A stretch of DNA of 64,000 nucleotides from Qingrenia yutianensis (GTDB lineage: Bacteria > Bacillota > Clostridia > UMGS1810), in NCBI RefSeq assembly GCF_014385105.1, contig NZ_JACRTE010000002.1, positions 124,001-188,000 on the forward strand, written 5' to 3'. Under the pieces are notes generated by a model. The model saw only the letters and a list, made by a program, of their open reading frames with translations, was not told the origin of the DNA and did no database searches. The position numbers and the translations under genes were made by a program. Positions 24,835-34,306 of this stretch are shown piece after piece; position 1 is the stretch's first letter; every line of letters begins with the position of its first letter.

Positions 24835-25995
24835 CTAAAAATAAAATTCTGTTTTAGCCGGTCTGATATTTGTAAGCGCACCGGTATAATGACGAAGCGT
24901 GTGCACCTGATACGGGTGTTTTGCGCACTCTTCTTCGTTTATTTCGATGCCGAGACCCGGCTTGTCGGGAATATCAATGTAACCGTTTTCATAATGCAAA
25001 TCTTCGGTTGTGACATCTTTTCTGTAATCAACATCGGAATACATAATTTCAAGTATGCAGAAGTTGGGACAGCTTGCCGCAAGCTGAAGTGTCGCCGCAT
25101 TTGCAACAGGACCCGACGGATTGTGCGGTGCAAACGGAATGTATCTGCATTCTGCTTCTGCCGCGATTTTCTTAAGCTCCATAATTCCGCCCGCGTGCGA
25201 AATATCGGGCTGTATGTAATCTGCCGCCATTTTGTCGAACATAGGCTTGTAATCCCAGCGTGTGTATAATCTTTCGCCTGCCGAAATCGCAACGGGAGAT
25301 TTATCTCTTACCGCCTTTAACGCGTCGAGATTGTCGGGCGGAACGGGTTCTTCAAAGAACATAGGCTTGAACTGTTCAAGCTCTTTTGCAATTTTTATAC
25401 CCGTGGGAATATTAAATCTGCCGTGACCCTCGATAAGCAGGTCAACCTCGTTTCCGACAGCTTTGCGCACCTCGTCAACACACTCAAGCGCAGTGTTTAA
25501 GTCTTTGTTTGAAATATCGAGATAGCTTTTGCCGAACGGGTCCCACTTCATAGCGGTAACACCGCGCTGAACGGCAATTTTCGCTTTTTCTCCGAATTCT
25601 TTCGGTGTTTTCGCGCCTGCAAACCAGCCGTTTACATAAATGCGCACCTTGTCGTTAACCTTACCGCCCATAAGCTGATATACGGGAACGTTAAGGCTTT
25701 TGCCCAAAATATCCCACAACGCGGTTTCAACTGCCGACAAAGCGGACATAAGCACCGCGCCTCCGCGCCAGTATGCGTCGCGGTAAATTTCGTGCCAGTG
25801 TTTTTCAATATTGAGCGGATTTTTGCCCACCAAATACTCTTTGATATGCTCAACTGCCCCGATAAGCGCTTTTTCTTTGTATTCCAGCGTTGCCTCGCCC
25901 ACGCCGTCTATGCCCTCGTCGGTGTAAACCTTAACAAAAACCCAGTTGGTTCTGAAACAGTCCACCGCAAAGGTTTTTACGTCGGTAACTTTCAT
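24835..25995 (-). CDS. Mandelate racemase/muconate-lactonizing family enzyme (galactonate dehydratase-like)
   Basis: A 386-residue enolase-superfamily protein. The capping N-terminal domain is followed by the barrel: KWDPFGKSY on strand 2, the first acidic ligand region LLIEGHGRFN, the second FFEEPVPPDN, the third ISAGERLYTR, then YIQPDISHAGG and the His-containing FAPHNPSGPV. That ligand order (with a His in the GHGR segment) resembles D-galactonate dehydratase and related acid-sugar dehydratases; cycloisomerases such as the anhydrogalactonate type are an alternative. The ATG at 25995 follows AAGGGG; the longer frame from 26058 overlaps the promoter. Operon with the SDR. Confidence 0.85.
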   Translation of the reverse strand: MKVTDVKTFAVDCFRTNWVFVKVYTDEGIDGVGEATLEYKEKALIGAVEHIKEYLVGKNPLNIEKHWHEIYRDAYWRGGAVLMSALSAVETALWDILGKSLNVPVYQLMGGKVNDKVRIYVNGWFAGAKTPKEFGEKAKIAVQRGVTAMKWDPFGKSYLDISNKDLNTALECVDEVRKAVGNEVDLLIEGHGRFNIPTGIKIAKELEQFKPMFFEEPVPPDNLDALKAVRDKSPVAISAGERLYTRWDYKPMFDKMAADYIQPDISHAGGIMELKKIAAEAECRYIPFAPHNPSGPVANAATLQLAASCPNFCILEIMYSDVDYRKDVTTEDLHYENGYIDIPDKPGLGIEINEEECAKHPYQVHTLRHYTGALTNIRPAKTEFYF

Positions 25996-26029
25996 TTTTC
26001 CGCACCCCTTATTTTTATTTTCTTTTGTT

Positions 26030-26058
26030 ATAATAATATAATTTTCAAACCAAGTCAA
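26030..26058 (-). promoter_or_regulatory. Promoter of the dehydratase/SDR operon
   Basis: Minus strand: TTGACT (26058-26053), 17 bp, TATTAT (26035-26030), about 30 nt upstream of the start codon. Confidence 0.75.
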
Positions 26059-26111
26059 TGGAAAATACTATAACAAAACCGACAAATCATATAATTATCT
26101 CAACTTTTTGC

Positions 26112-26141
26112 AAAAATAAAAAGCGTTTGTTAAAACGCTTT
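26112..26141 (-). terminator. Terminator of the his operon
   Basis: AAAGCGTTT (26120-26128) and AAACGCTTT (26133-26141) form a stem followed on the minus strand by TTTATTTTT. The stem overlaps the last codons of the final gene. Confidence 0.8.
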
Positions 26142-26897
26142 GAAATTTTCATTTATATTATTTATTTTTATGCCTCTAAAACCGAAACACAAATTTTCCG
26201 CACTGTGCGCGTCGCTCGACAAAATAAACTTTCCTCCGAGACTTTCGATTTTCTCTATAAAATCGGCATTGGGATACGGTGTTTTTCGGTATCCGCGCGA
26301 TATTGCGCCTGTGTTTATCTCAAACGGAACACCGTATTTCACAAGCTTTTCAATCGCATTATACGCGCATTTTTTATACCGCTTATTGTTTTCGTCAAAA
26401 AACCGTCCGCCCTCGTTAAACTTTGATATAAGGTCGAAATGCCCGATTATATCGGCGTTTGTCTTGTTTACAACGTCCGAAACAAGACGGAAATACTCCT
26501 CTGCAAACGCATAATAATCACCGCCGAACTTATCTTTTGCAAGCGACTCAAACTTTTCCGCGCTCTCGTCAACCGAAAAATATTCACCGCCGATTTTGAT
26601 ATAATGCACCGAACCGATTGCATAGTCACAACAATCGTCCGACGTATCGGAAAAATAGTCTTTTTCAACGCCTTTTAAAATTTCGATTTTTCCGCGGTAT
26701 TTTTCGCGCAGACGGTCAATTTCGTCGGAAAAAGCTTTTTCATTGCCTTTTTTTATGCAAAATTCCTCGTCAAACGGAACATACGAATGATAGACCAAGC
26801 CGATTTTTTTCATATTGAGTTTTATCGCCGAAATCACCATTTCTTCGGGCGGATTTTTGCCGTCGCAAAATGATGTATGAACGTGAAAATCATTCAT
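26130..26897 (-). CDS. hisJ: Histidinol-phosphatase, PHP type
   Basis: Removes the phosphate from L-histidinol phosphate, the step between HisC and HisD. The 255-residue PHP protein keeps the metal ligands: FHVHTSFCDG (HxH), YHSYVPF, GVEKDYF, GSVHYIK, GHFDLISKFNEGG and SSDAHSAENL. It overlaps hisIE by ATGA and is the last gene of a complete his operon whose HisB has no phosphatase domain, so it fills the only remaining gap in the pathway. HisK is another name used for this enzyme family. Confidence 0.9.
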   Translation of the reverse strand: MNDFHVHTSFCDGKNPPEEMVISAIKLNMKKIGLVYHSYVPFDEEFCIKKGNEKAFSDEIDRLREKYRGKIEILKGVEKDYFSDTSDDCCDYAIGSVHYIKIGGEYFSVDESAEKFESLAKDKFGGDYYAFAEEYFRLVSDVVNKTNADIIGHFDLISKFNEGGRFFDENNKRYKKCAYNAIEKLVKYGVPFEINTGAISRGYRKTPYPNADFIEKIESLGGKFILSSDAHSAENLCFGFRGIKINNINENFKAF

Positions 26898-27553
26898 TTT
26901 GTCATTTTCTCCTGCTTAACCTTGTGGTCGATAACGTTTCGCGACGCAAGCTCGTACTGAATATCTTTAAGGCTTATTCCCGTGTGCGCCATAAGCACCA
27001 AAACGTGGTAGCAAAGGTCGGCAATTTCGTAAATCGTTTCCTTTTTGTCCTCCGCCTTAGCCGCAATTATAACTTCGGTACTTTCCTCTCCCACTTTTTT
27101 TAGGATTTTGTCAAGTCCTTTTTCAAAAAGATAAGTTGTGTACGAACCCTCTTTCATCTCTTTTTTGCGGTCGAGAAGAAGGTTCATCAGCACAGAGAGC
27201 GAAAATTCGGTCATATTCTCATCGTGGCAAACCGTGTTTGTGAAACAGCTTTCACTGCCCGTATGGCAAGCAGGACCGTCCTTTTCGACAATAACGTTTA
27301 ACGCGTCGTAATCGCAGTCGGCGGTAATCGACACAACGTGCTGATAATTTCCGCTTGTTTCGCCCTTTGTCCAAAGCTCGTTTCTCGAACGGCTCCAAAA
27401 ACAGGTAAGCCCCTTTTCTATCGACTTTTCAAGACTTTCTCTGTTCATATACGCAAGCGTCAGCACCTCTTTTGTAATGTTGTCGGTAACTATCGCCGGA
27501 ATAAGACCTTTTTCGTCGAATTTTAATTTGTTTATGTCAAAATCACACTTCAT
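26894..27553 (-). CDS. hisIE: Phosphoribosyl-AMP cyclohydrolase / phosphoribosyl-ATP pyrophosphatase
   Basis: A fused bifunctional enzyme for the second and third steps of histidine synthesis. The N-terminal HisI domain (about 1-110) has AYMNRESLEKS, FWSRSRNELWTKGETSGN and the metal-binding CDYDALNV and CHTGSESCF motifs. The C-terminal HisE domain (about 120-215) has SYTTYLFEKG, KKVGEESTEVIIAAK and EIADLCYHVLVLMA. Total 219 residues, typical for the fused form. Confidence 0.95.
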   Translation of the reverse strand: MKCDFDINKLKFDEKGLIPAIVTDNITKEVLTLAYMNRESLEKSIEKGLTCFWSRSRNELWTKGETSGNYQHVVSITADCDYDALNVIVEKDGPACHTGSESCFTNTVCHDENMTEFSLSVLMNLLLDRKKEMKEGSYTTYLFEKGLDKILKKVGEESTEVIIAAKAEDKKETIYEIADLCYHVLVLMAHTGISLKDIQYELASRNVIDHKVKQEKMTK

Positions 27554-27566
27554 TTTTATCGCTCCT

Positions 27567-28325
27567 TTAAATTCTCACCAAAATTCCGTTTTCTTTAAGC
27601 GTGCGCTTTAAATCGGGAATTTCCACCTCTTTGAAGTGGAAAATCGACGCGGCAAGGCCTGCGTCCGCTTTCGGGATTTTTGTAAAAAGTTCAACAAAAT
27701 CCTCTTTTTTGCCCGCACCGCCCGACGCTATAACGGGAACATTCACCGCATTGCACACCGCGTCCAGCATTTCAAGGTCAAAACCGCCTTTCACGCCGTC
27801 GGTATCGATTGAGTTTAAAACAACCTCGCCGGCACCCATATCAACGCATTTTTTAATCCACGAAACCGCCTCAAGGTCGGTTTTCTCACGTCCGCCCTTT
27901 GCATACACGGTAAATTTTCCGTCCTCGCGCTTTACGTCCGCCGAAATGACAACGCACTGATTGCCGTATTTTTTCGCCGCCTCGTAAATTAAGTTCGGAT
28001 TTTTCAGTGCGCCCGAGTTTACGCTCACCTTGTCCGCACCGCATTTTAACACCCTGTCGAAATCGTCAACGGTGTTTATTCCTCCGCCGACGGTGAGCGG
28101 AATGAAAATCGTTTCCGCAACCTTTTTTAAAATATCGGTAAAAAGCGCCCTTCCCTCAACCGACGCGGTTATGTCGTAAAAAACAAGCTCGTCCGCGCCG
28201 TTGTCGCTGTAAAATTTCGCAAGCTCAACGGGTGACGAAACGTCCGACAAACCCTCGAAATTAACGCCTTTAACCACTCTGCCGTCCCTCACGTCAAGGC
28301 ACGGGATAATTCGTTTTGTAATCAT
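27567..28325 (-). CDS. hisF: Imidazole glycerol phosphate synthase, cyclase subunit
   Basis: Uses ammonia from HisH to convert PRFAR into imidazole glycerol phosphate and AICAR. The 252-residue TIM barrel starts with KRIIPCLDVRDGRVVKG (catalytic Asp near residue 11) and has VSVNSGAL, and the second catalytic Asp in NSIDTDGVKGGFD. It shares four bases with hisA's end. Confidence 0.96.
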   Translation of the reverse strand: MITKRIIPCLDVRDGRVVKGVNFEGLSDVSSPVELAKFYSDNGADELVFYDITASVEGRALFTDILKKVAETIFIPLTVGGGINTVDDFDRVLKCGADKVSVNSGALKNPNLIYEAAKKYGNQCVVISADVKREDGKFTVYAKGGREKTDLEAVSWIKKCVDMGAGEVVLNSIDTDGVKGGFDLEMLDAVCNAVNVPVIASGGAGKKEDFVELFTKIPKADAGLAASIFHFKEVEIPDLKRTLKENGILVRI

Positions 28326-29035
28326 TTTGCCACCTCGATTGCTTCGGCAAGCGAAATTGCCTTTGTGTAGTATGCCTTGCCGATTATCGCGCCGTAAATT
28401 TCAAGATTTTTGAGCCTTTTTATATCGTCAATACTGCTCACACCGCCCGACGCTATGATATTTATGTTGAATTTTTCCGACATTTCCTTATATAAGCCGA
28501 CGTTTGTACCCTGCATTGCGCCGTCCTTTGAAACGTCGGTGCAAATTACGGTTTTAACGCCGATATTCTGCATTTTTTCACAAAATTCAAACGGTGTGAA
28601 TTTGCTCAAATCCGTCCAGCCTTTTATGGCAACAAACCCGTCTTTTATATCAATTCCGACCGCGATTTTTTCGCCGTATTTTTTTACCGCGCTTATCAAA
28701 AACTTTTCATCATTCACCGCCGCCGTGCCGAGAATAACGCACTTAACACCGATATTTATGTATTTTTCCACCGTTTCAAGCGTGCGTATTCCTCCGCCAA
28801 CCTCGGTGAAAAGAGAAGTGTTTTTCACAATTTTTTCTATCGTGCCGATGTTCGGCGTATTGCCCGTTTTCGCGCCCTCAAGGTCTACAATGTGCAAAAA
28901 CTCCGCGCCCGAATTTTCAAAATCCTTTGCAATTTCAAGAGGGTTTTCGCTGTAAACCGTCATTTTCTGATAGTCGCCCTTTAAAAGGCGGACCGCCTTG
29001 CCGTCAAACAAATCTATTGCAGGAAAAATGTTCAT
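28322..29035 (-). CDS. hisA: ProFAR isomerase
   Basis: Catalyses the Amadori rearrangement of ProFAR to PRFAR. The 237-residue barrel is homologous to HisF and starts with FPAIDLFDGKAVRLLKGDY; the second catalytic Asp is in CTDVSKDGAMQG. Starts 3 nt after hisH. Confidence 0.96.
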   Translation of the reverse strand: MNIFPAIDLFDGKAVRLLKGDYQKMTVYSENPLEIAKDFENSGAEFLHIVDLEGAKTGNTPNIGTIEKIVKNTSLFTEVGGGIRTLETVEKYINIGVKCVILGTAAVNDEKFLISAVKKYGEKIAVGIDIKDGFVAIKGWTDLSKFTPFEFCEKMQNIGVKTVICTDVSKDGAMQGTNVGLYKEMSEKFNINIIASGGVSSIDDIKRLKNLEIYGAIIGKAYYTKAISLAEAIEVAK

Positions 29036-29038
29036 CTC

Positions 29039-29656
29039 TTATTCCCCCTTTTCGCAAAATGCGCGCAAAATGTTAAGTCCGGTATTCCCGCTTTTTTCGG
29101 GGTGGAACTGGCACCCGTACACGTTACCGCACTGCACCGCGGCGGTGAGATTTGCGCCGTATTCCGCATTTGCAATAACGCTTTCAACACAGTTTGACGC
29201 GTAATAAGAATGAACAAAATACACAAAATCGCCGTCGTTTATATACTTGAAAATTTTGCTTTTCTTATCGGTGAATTTCAGCGAATTCCAGCCGATATGC
29301 GGAACTTTTAAGTTTTCGCCGATAACGTCGGATATTGGACGGATTTCGCCTTTTATAAGCCCCAAACCCGAATATTCGCCGTATTCAAAGCTTTTGTCGA
29401 ACAAAATCTGCATACCGAGGCAAATTCCCATAATCGGCTTACCTTTTTTCGCCTCCGAAACGATAACCTCGTCAAGGCGCGCGTCTTTAAGCTTTTTCAC
29501 CGCGTCGCCGAACGCACCCACACCGGGGAGAATAATTTTATCCGCGGTTTTGATTTTCTCGCTGTCGCCCGTCACGCAAGCGTCCGCGCCGACGTATGCA
29601 AGCGAGCTTTTGAGCGAAAAAAGATTTCCAACGCCGTAATCAATAATTGCAATCAT
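29039..29656 (-). CDS. hisH: Imidazole glycerol phosphate synthase, glutaminase subunit
   Basis: Class I glutamine amidotransferase that feeds ammonia to HisF. The 205-residue protein has the oxyanion-region PGVGAFGDA, the nucleophile in GICLGMQILFD and the catalytic His-x-Glu in CQFHPEKSG. Its ATG overlaps the last base of the hisB stop codon. Confidence 0.96.
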   Translation of the reverse strand: MIAIIDYGVGNLFSLKSSLAYVGADACVTGDSEKIKTADKIILPGVGAFGDAVKKLKDARLDEVIVSEAKKGKPIMGICLGMQILFDKSFEYGEYSGLGLIKGEIRPISDVIGENLKVPHIGWNSLKFTDKKSKIFKYINDGDFVYFVHSYYASNCVESVIANAEYGANLTAAVQCGNVYGCQFHPEKSGNTGLNILRAFCEKGE

Positions 29657-30243
29657 CAGAGCACTCCCTTTGTTGACGGAATTTCGTCCTTAAATGCGCT
29701 GTCTATCCTGACCGCGCCCGACATTGTGCGCGCAAACGACTTGAACGCGCCCTCGATTATGTGATGCGAATTTGTTCCCGAAATCTTCCTTATGTGGAGC
29801 GTGCACTGTGCAGTGCGCACAAATGCCGTGAAAAATTCCTCGCAAAGCTCGGTGTCAAACGTTCCGACCTTTTCGGTCGGAATATCGAGCGAATACGAAA
29901 GGTGTGCCCTGCCCGACAAATCTACCGCCGTTAAAATAAGCGACTCGTCCATAGGAAGAATTGTGTCGGCATAGCGCACAATGCCTTTTTTGTCGCCGAG
30001 CGCATTATAAAAAGCCTCGCCGAGTGCAATTCCTATATCCTCAACAGTGTGGTGGTCGTCAACGTAGGTATCACCTGTGCAGGTCAGCGTCAAATCAAAA
30101 TGCGCGTGCTTTGCAAAAAGCGTTAACATATGCTCCAAAAATCCGCAGCCGCACTCTATTTCCGACTTTCCGCTCCCGTCAAGATTAAGCGAAAGTTTTA
30201 TGTCCGTTTCGTTTGTTTTGCGCTTAATTTCCGCTGTTCTCAC
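29656..30243 (-). CDS. hisB: Imidazoleglycerol-phosphate dehydratase
   Basis: Dehydrates IGP to imidazole acetol phosphate. The 195-residue protein is the monofunctional form, without the phosphatase domain of enteric HisB. The manganese-binding HxxxHH-type motifs are visible as LEHMLTLFAKHAHFD and DDHHTVEDIGIALG, with the repeat of the motif as SHHIIEGAFKSFA. Confidence 0.96.
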   Translation of the reverse strand: MRTAEIKRKTNETDIKLSLNLDGSGKSEIECGCGFLEHMLTLFAKHAHFDLTLTCTGDTYVDDHHTVEDIGIALGEAFYNALGDKKGIVRYADTILPMDESLILTAVDLSGRAHLSYSLDIPTEKVGTFDTELCEEFFTAFVRTAQCTLHIRKISGTNSHHIIEGAFKSFARTMSGAVRIDSAFKDEIPSTKGVL

Positions 30244-31307
30244 TTAAATTCCTCCTTTATTATTTCCTTTAATTTTCCAATAAGCACCGTCATTTCGTCC
30301 TTTGTGCCGACGGTAATTCGGTTAAAATCTTTTATCCTTTCGCCGTTAAAATGGCGCACCAAAATTCCTTTTTCTTTAAGTTTTTTATAAATTTTTTCAC
30401 CGCTTATGTTTTTGTGCCTTGCAAATATAAAATTCGCCGAAGAATTTGTCATTTCAAAGCCGAGTTTTTTAAGCTCGTTTTCGGCAAACAAACGCGCCTC
30501 GATTATTTTTTTGCAGTTTTTCCGCGTGTAATCCTCGTCGTCCAAAATCCCCTCGCCGAGCGCCATTGTCATAGCGTTTATGTTATACGGATTTGTGGAA
30601 AATCTCACCGTGTTAAGGTCGGCGATAAGGCTTTTGCAGGCGATGCCGAACCCGAGCCGTGCGCCTGCCGCCGAGCGCGATTTTGAAAAGGTTTGCGTAA
30701 CCAAAAGATTGTCGTATTTGTGTATAAGCGGAACCGCGCTTTCACCGCCGAAATCAACATATGCCTCGTCGATGACAACGACGTTATCGGGATTGTTTTT
30801 CACAATTTCTTCAACCTCGTCAAGCGTCAGCGCAATGCCCGTCGGCGCGTTGGGATTTGCAATAAACACCGTTGCGTTTGCGTTAAAATAGTCCGAAATA
30901 TTTATTTTAAAATCGTCGCCGAGCGGAATTTTTTTGTACGGAACGCCGTTATAATCGGCGAAAACCTCATAAAAACCGTATGTTATATCGGGAAAAACCG
31001 CCGTTTTTTCCTTGTCGCAAAACGCGGAAAAGGCGAAGTTCAAAATTTCGTCCGAGCCGTTGACCGCCATAACCTCGTCTTTTTCAACGCCGATAAGTTT
31101 TGCGAATTTTTCGTTTAAACCCGTACATTCGGGGTCGGGATAAAGCATAAGACGTTTAAAAATGTCACTTACTCCTGACACCGCTTTGTCCGACGGCGGA
31201 AAAGGCGACTCGTTTGTGTTTAACTTTATATATTTTTTGTCTTGAGGCTGTTCGCCGGGTGTATACGGAACAAGTTTTTCAAATTTCTGCGAGATAAATC
31301 TGCTCAT
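30240..31307 (-). CDS. hisC: Histidinol-phosphate aminotransferase
   Basis: PLP-dependent transfer of an amino group to imidazole acetol phosphate. The 355-residue class II aminotransferase has LNTNESPFPPS near the N terminus, NPNAPTG, DEAYVDFGG, and the PLP lysine in TFSKSRSAAGARLGFG. Overlaps hisB by four bases. Confidence 0.95.
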   Translation of the reverse strand: MSRFISQKFEKLVPYTPGEQPQDKKYIKLNTNESPFPPSDKAVSGVSDIFKRLMLYPDPECTGLNEKFAKLIGVEKDEVMAVNGSDEILNFAFSAFCDKEKTAVFPDITYGFYEVFADYNGVPYKKIPLGDDFKINISDYFNANATVFIANPNAPTGIALTLDEVEEIVKNNPDNVVVIDEAYVDFGGESAVPLIHKYDNLLVTQTFSKSRSAAGARLGFGIACKSLIADLNTVRFSTNPYNINAMTMALGEGILDDEDYTRKNCKKIIEARLFAENELKKLGFEMTNSSANFIFARHKNISGEKIYKKLKEKGILVRHFNGERIKDFNRITVGTKDEMTVLIGKLKEIIKEEFK

Positions 31308-31309
31308 TT

Positions 31310-32584
31310 TTATTCCTCCAGCCTTATAACCGCGCTTTTCGCGTGCGCCGTAAGTCCCTCTTGCTCGGCAAAATACGCAACGTCGTACGCAACTTTTTTG
31401 AGTGCGTCCGCGGTGTAATATGTATACTGCGTCTTTTTGACGAAATCGTCCACCGAAAGCGGACTCGAAAACTTCGCCGTACCGCTCGTGGGAAGTGTGT
31501 GATTTGCGCCTGCAAGATAGTCACCAAGCGCCTCGGGGCAGTTTTTGCCCATAAATACCGAGCCTGCGTGACGTATTTCGTCAAGATAATCGAACGGGTT
31601 GTCCACGCAAAGTTCCAAATGCTCGGGCGCGATTTCATTTGCAATGTCAATCGCGGTTTTTATATCGTCCGCAACAATAATTTTGCCGTTATTGTCAACA
31701 GACGCGCGCGCGATTTCCGCCCGTTTAAGCATAGGAATTTGAAGTTCAATTTCCTTTTGAACCGCCTCGGCAACCTTTTTTGATGTTGTAACCAAAACCG
31801 CGCTCGCCATTTTGTCGTGCTCGGCTTGCGAGAGAAGGTCCGCCGCCGCGTATTTCGGATTTACCGTTTCGTCGGCAACAATTAAAATTTCGCTCGGGCC
31901 TGCCACCATATCAATGGAAACCAAGCCGAAAACCTGTTTTTTCGCCTCGGCTACAAACGCGTTTCCGGGGCCGACGATTTTGTCCGCTTTTGGTATGCTC
32001 TCGGTGCCGTATGCAAGCGCTGCAATCGCCTGTGCACCGCCGACTTTGAATATTTTGTCAATGCCGGCAATGTGCGCCGCCGCAAGAATTACGGGATTTA
32101 CACTGCCGTCGGGGCGCGGAGGTGTGACCATAACAAGGTTTTTCACGCCCGCGATTTTTGCGGGAATTGCGTCCATCAAAACTGTTGACGGATATGCCGC
32201 CGTACCGCCCGGAACATAAAGACCGGCGCAGTCTACGGGAATGATTTTCTGACCTGTCACAATGCCGTTTTCGTCGTTTATGATAAAACTTGTGCGGACT
32301 TGCTTTTCGTGAAATTTTCTTATGTTCGCCGCCGCTTTTTTAAGTATGTTTATAAATTTTTCGTCCGCCGATTTTACCGCGTTTTCAATTTCATCGGCGC
32401 TCACGGCAAACGACGAAAGCTTTGCCTTGTCAAACTTTTCGCAGTATTCAAAAAGCGCCTTGTCGCCGTTTGTTTTAACATTTTCTATAATTTCGGAAAC
32501 AATGCCCTCAACGTTTGTTTTAACACTTCCGCGCGCGAAAATATCTTTGTTTTCAACCTCGCCGTATTTTAAAATTTTAATCAT
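31310..32584 (-). CDS. hisD: Histidinol dehydrogenase
   Basis: Oxidises histidinol to histidine in two NAD-dependent steps. The 424-residue protein shows YVPGGTAAYPSTVLM, KVGGAQAIAALAYGT, the catalytic-site AGPSEILIVAD, QAEHD and the late ANHTLPTSGTA motifs. The ATG at 32584 (MIKILKYG) is used because GGAGG lies just upstream; it overlaps the hisG stop by 8 nt, and the longer frame is inside hisG. Confidence 0.96.
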   Translation of the reverse strand: MIKILKYGEVENKDIFARGSVKTNVEGIVSEIIENVKTNGDKALFEYCEKFDKAKLSSFAVSADEIENAVKSADEKFINILKKAAANIRKFHEKQVRTSFIINDENGIVTGQKIIPVDCAGLYVPGGTAAYPSTVLMDAIPAKIAGVKNLVMVTPPRPDGSVNPVILAAAHIAGIDKIFKVGGAQAIAALAYGTESIPKADKIVGPGNAFVAEAKKQVFGLVSIDMVAGPSEILIVADETVNPKYAAADLLSQAEHDKMASAVLVTTSKKVAEAVQKEIELQIPMLKRAEIARASVDNNGKIIVADDIKTAIDIANEIAPEHLELCVDNPFDYLDEIRHAGSVFMGKNCPEALGDYLAGANHTLPTSGTAKFSSPLSVDDFVKKTQYTYYTADALKKVAYDVAYFAEQEGLTAHAKSAVIRLEE

Positions 32585-33206
32585 TTTTAACCTCCAGATG
32601 ACCTGCGATATTTTCAATCATATCGGTTTTGAATTTAAAGCTCGACTTGTTTGCGATAAGCCGTGCGCTGACGGGGAAAATCTTTTCTATAACCTCAAGA
32701 TTGTTTTCCTTTAAGGTCGTGCCCGTTTCCACAATGTCCACAATAACGTCCGAAAGCCCCAAAATCGGTGCAATCTCGATAGAGCCGTTGAGATGAATTA
32801 TGTCAATATCCCTGCCCTTTGCGCTGTAATAACGCTTTGCACAGTTTGAAAATTTCGTTGCGACGCGGAGCGTTTTTCGGTTTTCGTCAAAAAAGCCTTT
32901 TTTCGCCGCGACGCACATATCGCATTTGCCGATATTAAGGTCTAAAAGCTCGTAAACATCAGGCTCGTATTCAAGCAAAATATCCTTCCCGGCAATGCCT
33001 ATTGCCGCCGCACCGCGCTCAACGTAAATCGAAACGTCCGACGGCTTAACCCAAAAATAGCGGAGCTTTTTTTCGGGATTTTCAAAAATGAGTTTTCTTG
33101 TATCATCCAAAACCGACGGACACTCAAATCCTGCTTTTTCAAACATTTTGTAAACCTTTTCGCCGAGTCTTCCTTTGGGAAGTGCAATATTTAAAAAATC
33201 ACTCAA
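32577..33206 (-). CDS. hisG: ATP phosphoribosyltransferase, short form catalytic subunit
   Basis: Commits PRPP and ATP to histidine synthesis. The 209-residue short form lacks the C-terminal regulatory domain and therefore needs HisZ, encoded just upstream. IALPKGRLGEKV opens the protein and GTTLKENNL near residue 170 is the PRPP-binding loop. The start is TTG at 33206: AAGGAGGA lies ten nt upstream, and the codon overlaps the hisZ stop by 8 nt. The longer frame to 33248 runs backward into hisZ and is rejected. Confidence 0.93.
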   Translation of the reverse strand: MSDFLNIALPKGRLGEKVYKMFEKAGFECPSVLDDTRKLIFENPEKKLRYFWVKPSDVSIYVERGAAAIGIAGKDILLEYEPDVYELLDLNIGKCDMCVAAKKGFFDENRKTLRVATKFSNCAKRYYSAKGRDIDIIHLNGSIEIAPILGLSDVIVDIVETGTTLKENNLEVIEKIFPVSARLIANKSSFKFKTDMIENIAGHLEVKND

Positions 33207-34305
33207 TTTTTTCCAATCCTCCTTTTCCGAGCTTGTAAAGCGACACATAGCGCAGATTTTCGGGCATTTTCTTTTGCGCCGAAACAGTTATGTTTTTTGC
33301 GGTCAATGTGTCTACGGCATTTTTTACCGTTTTTGCGTCTGCCGTTTCGTCATACAAAACAAGCGCGCCGACGTCGAATTTTTCCTCGTCACCCGGCAGA
33401 CGTTCAAGCAAATCGAGATACACCGCAAAGCCAACCGCACTTGAATTTTTCTTCATTTTGCGCATAAGTCCGTCATACTGACCGCCCGACAAAATGCCCG
33501 TGGGAATGGTGTTTATAAAGCCTTTGAACACAACTGCGCTGTAATAGTTTATATCGTGAATAACCGAAAAATCGAAATGTATCCGTTCTTCAAGTCCGCT
33601 TCCGTCAAAATAATCGGCGATTTTTTCAAGTTCGGAAACATACGGCGAAATTTTGTCAAAATCAATTTCTTTAAGACCGCGAACCACCTTTTTCATACCG
33701 CCGTAGAGCGACGCCGTTTTAACGAGAATTTCCGTCGCTTTTGCGTCCGCATTTTCCGACGCGCAAACTCTTTTTATGCCCTGGATATTTTTTTCGCCGA
33801 GGCATTTTAAAATTTCTTTTTCACCGTCAGCCGAAATCGAAAGCGCCTTTATTTCCTCCGAAATAATCTCCATATGCGAAATATCGAGAATAAAATCCTC
33901 CGAAATGCTTTCAAGACTTTTTGCCGCAAGATAGAGCGTTTCGCAGATGATATACCCGTCAACGTCGCCGATACACTCAAGACCTGCCTGCATAATTTCT
34001 TTGAACGACTGTGTGCCTTTTGAAACACGGTAAACGTTTTCGTTATAGTAAACCTTTTTAACCGAGCCGTCAATGTCGGCGCTGTCCTTTATTATAGAAA
34101 GCGTAACGTCGGGTTTTAACGCCATAAGCGCACCGTTTGTGTCTGTAAAAGTAATGATACTGTCCGACACGAGAAAATCTTTGTTGCGCGTGTATAAATC
34201 GTATTCTTCAAATTTGCTCATTTTAAACTGGCGGTAGCCGTAGCTTTCGTATAAACTGCGCAGTTTAAAAATTGCCTTTTCTTCGTTCCGTAAGATGTAC
34301 TCCAT
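33199..34305 (-). CDS. hisZ: ATP phosphoribosyltransferase regulatory subunit
   Basis: A histidyl-tRNA synthetase-like protein without aminoacylation function that activates and confers feedback control on short-form HisG. The 368-residue class II synthetase fold shows the LMALKPDVTLSI motif 2-like region and GGQYDGLMR near the end of the catalytic-like domain. The ATG at 34305 (MEYILRN) is preferred because AAGGGAG is upstream; an in-frame TTG at 34326 lies inside the regulator gene. Confidence 0.92.
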   Translation of the reverse strand: MEYILRNEEKAIFKLRSLYESYGYRQFKMSKFEEYDLYTRNKDFLVSDSIITFTDTNGALMALKPDVTLSIIKDSADIDGSVKKVYYNENVYRVSKGTQSFKEIMQAGLECIGDVDGYIICETLYLAAKSLESISEDFILDISHMEIISEEIKALSISADGEKEILKCLGEKNIQGIKRVCASENADAKATEILVKTASLYGGMKKVVRGLKEIDFDKISPYVSELEKIADYFDGSGLEERIHFDFSVIHDINYYSAVVFKGFINTIPTGILSGGQYDGLMRKMKKNSSAVGFAVYLDLLERLPGDEEKFDVGALVLYDETADAKTVKNAVDTLTAKNITVSAQKKMPENLRYVSLYKLGKGGLEKIE

Positions 34306-34306
34306 T

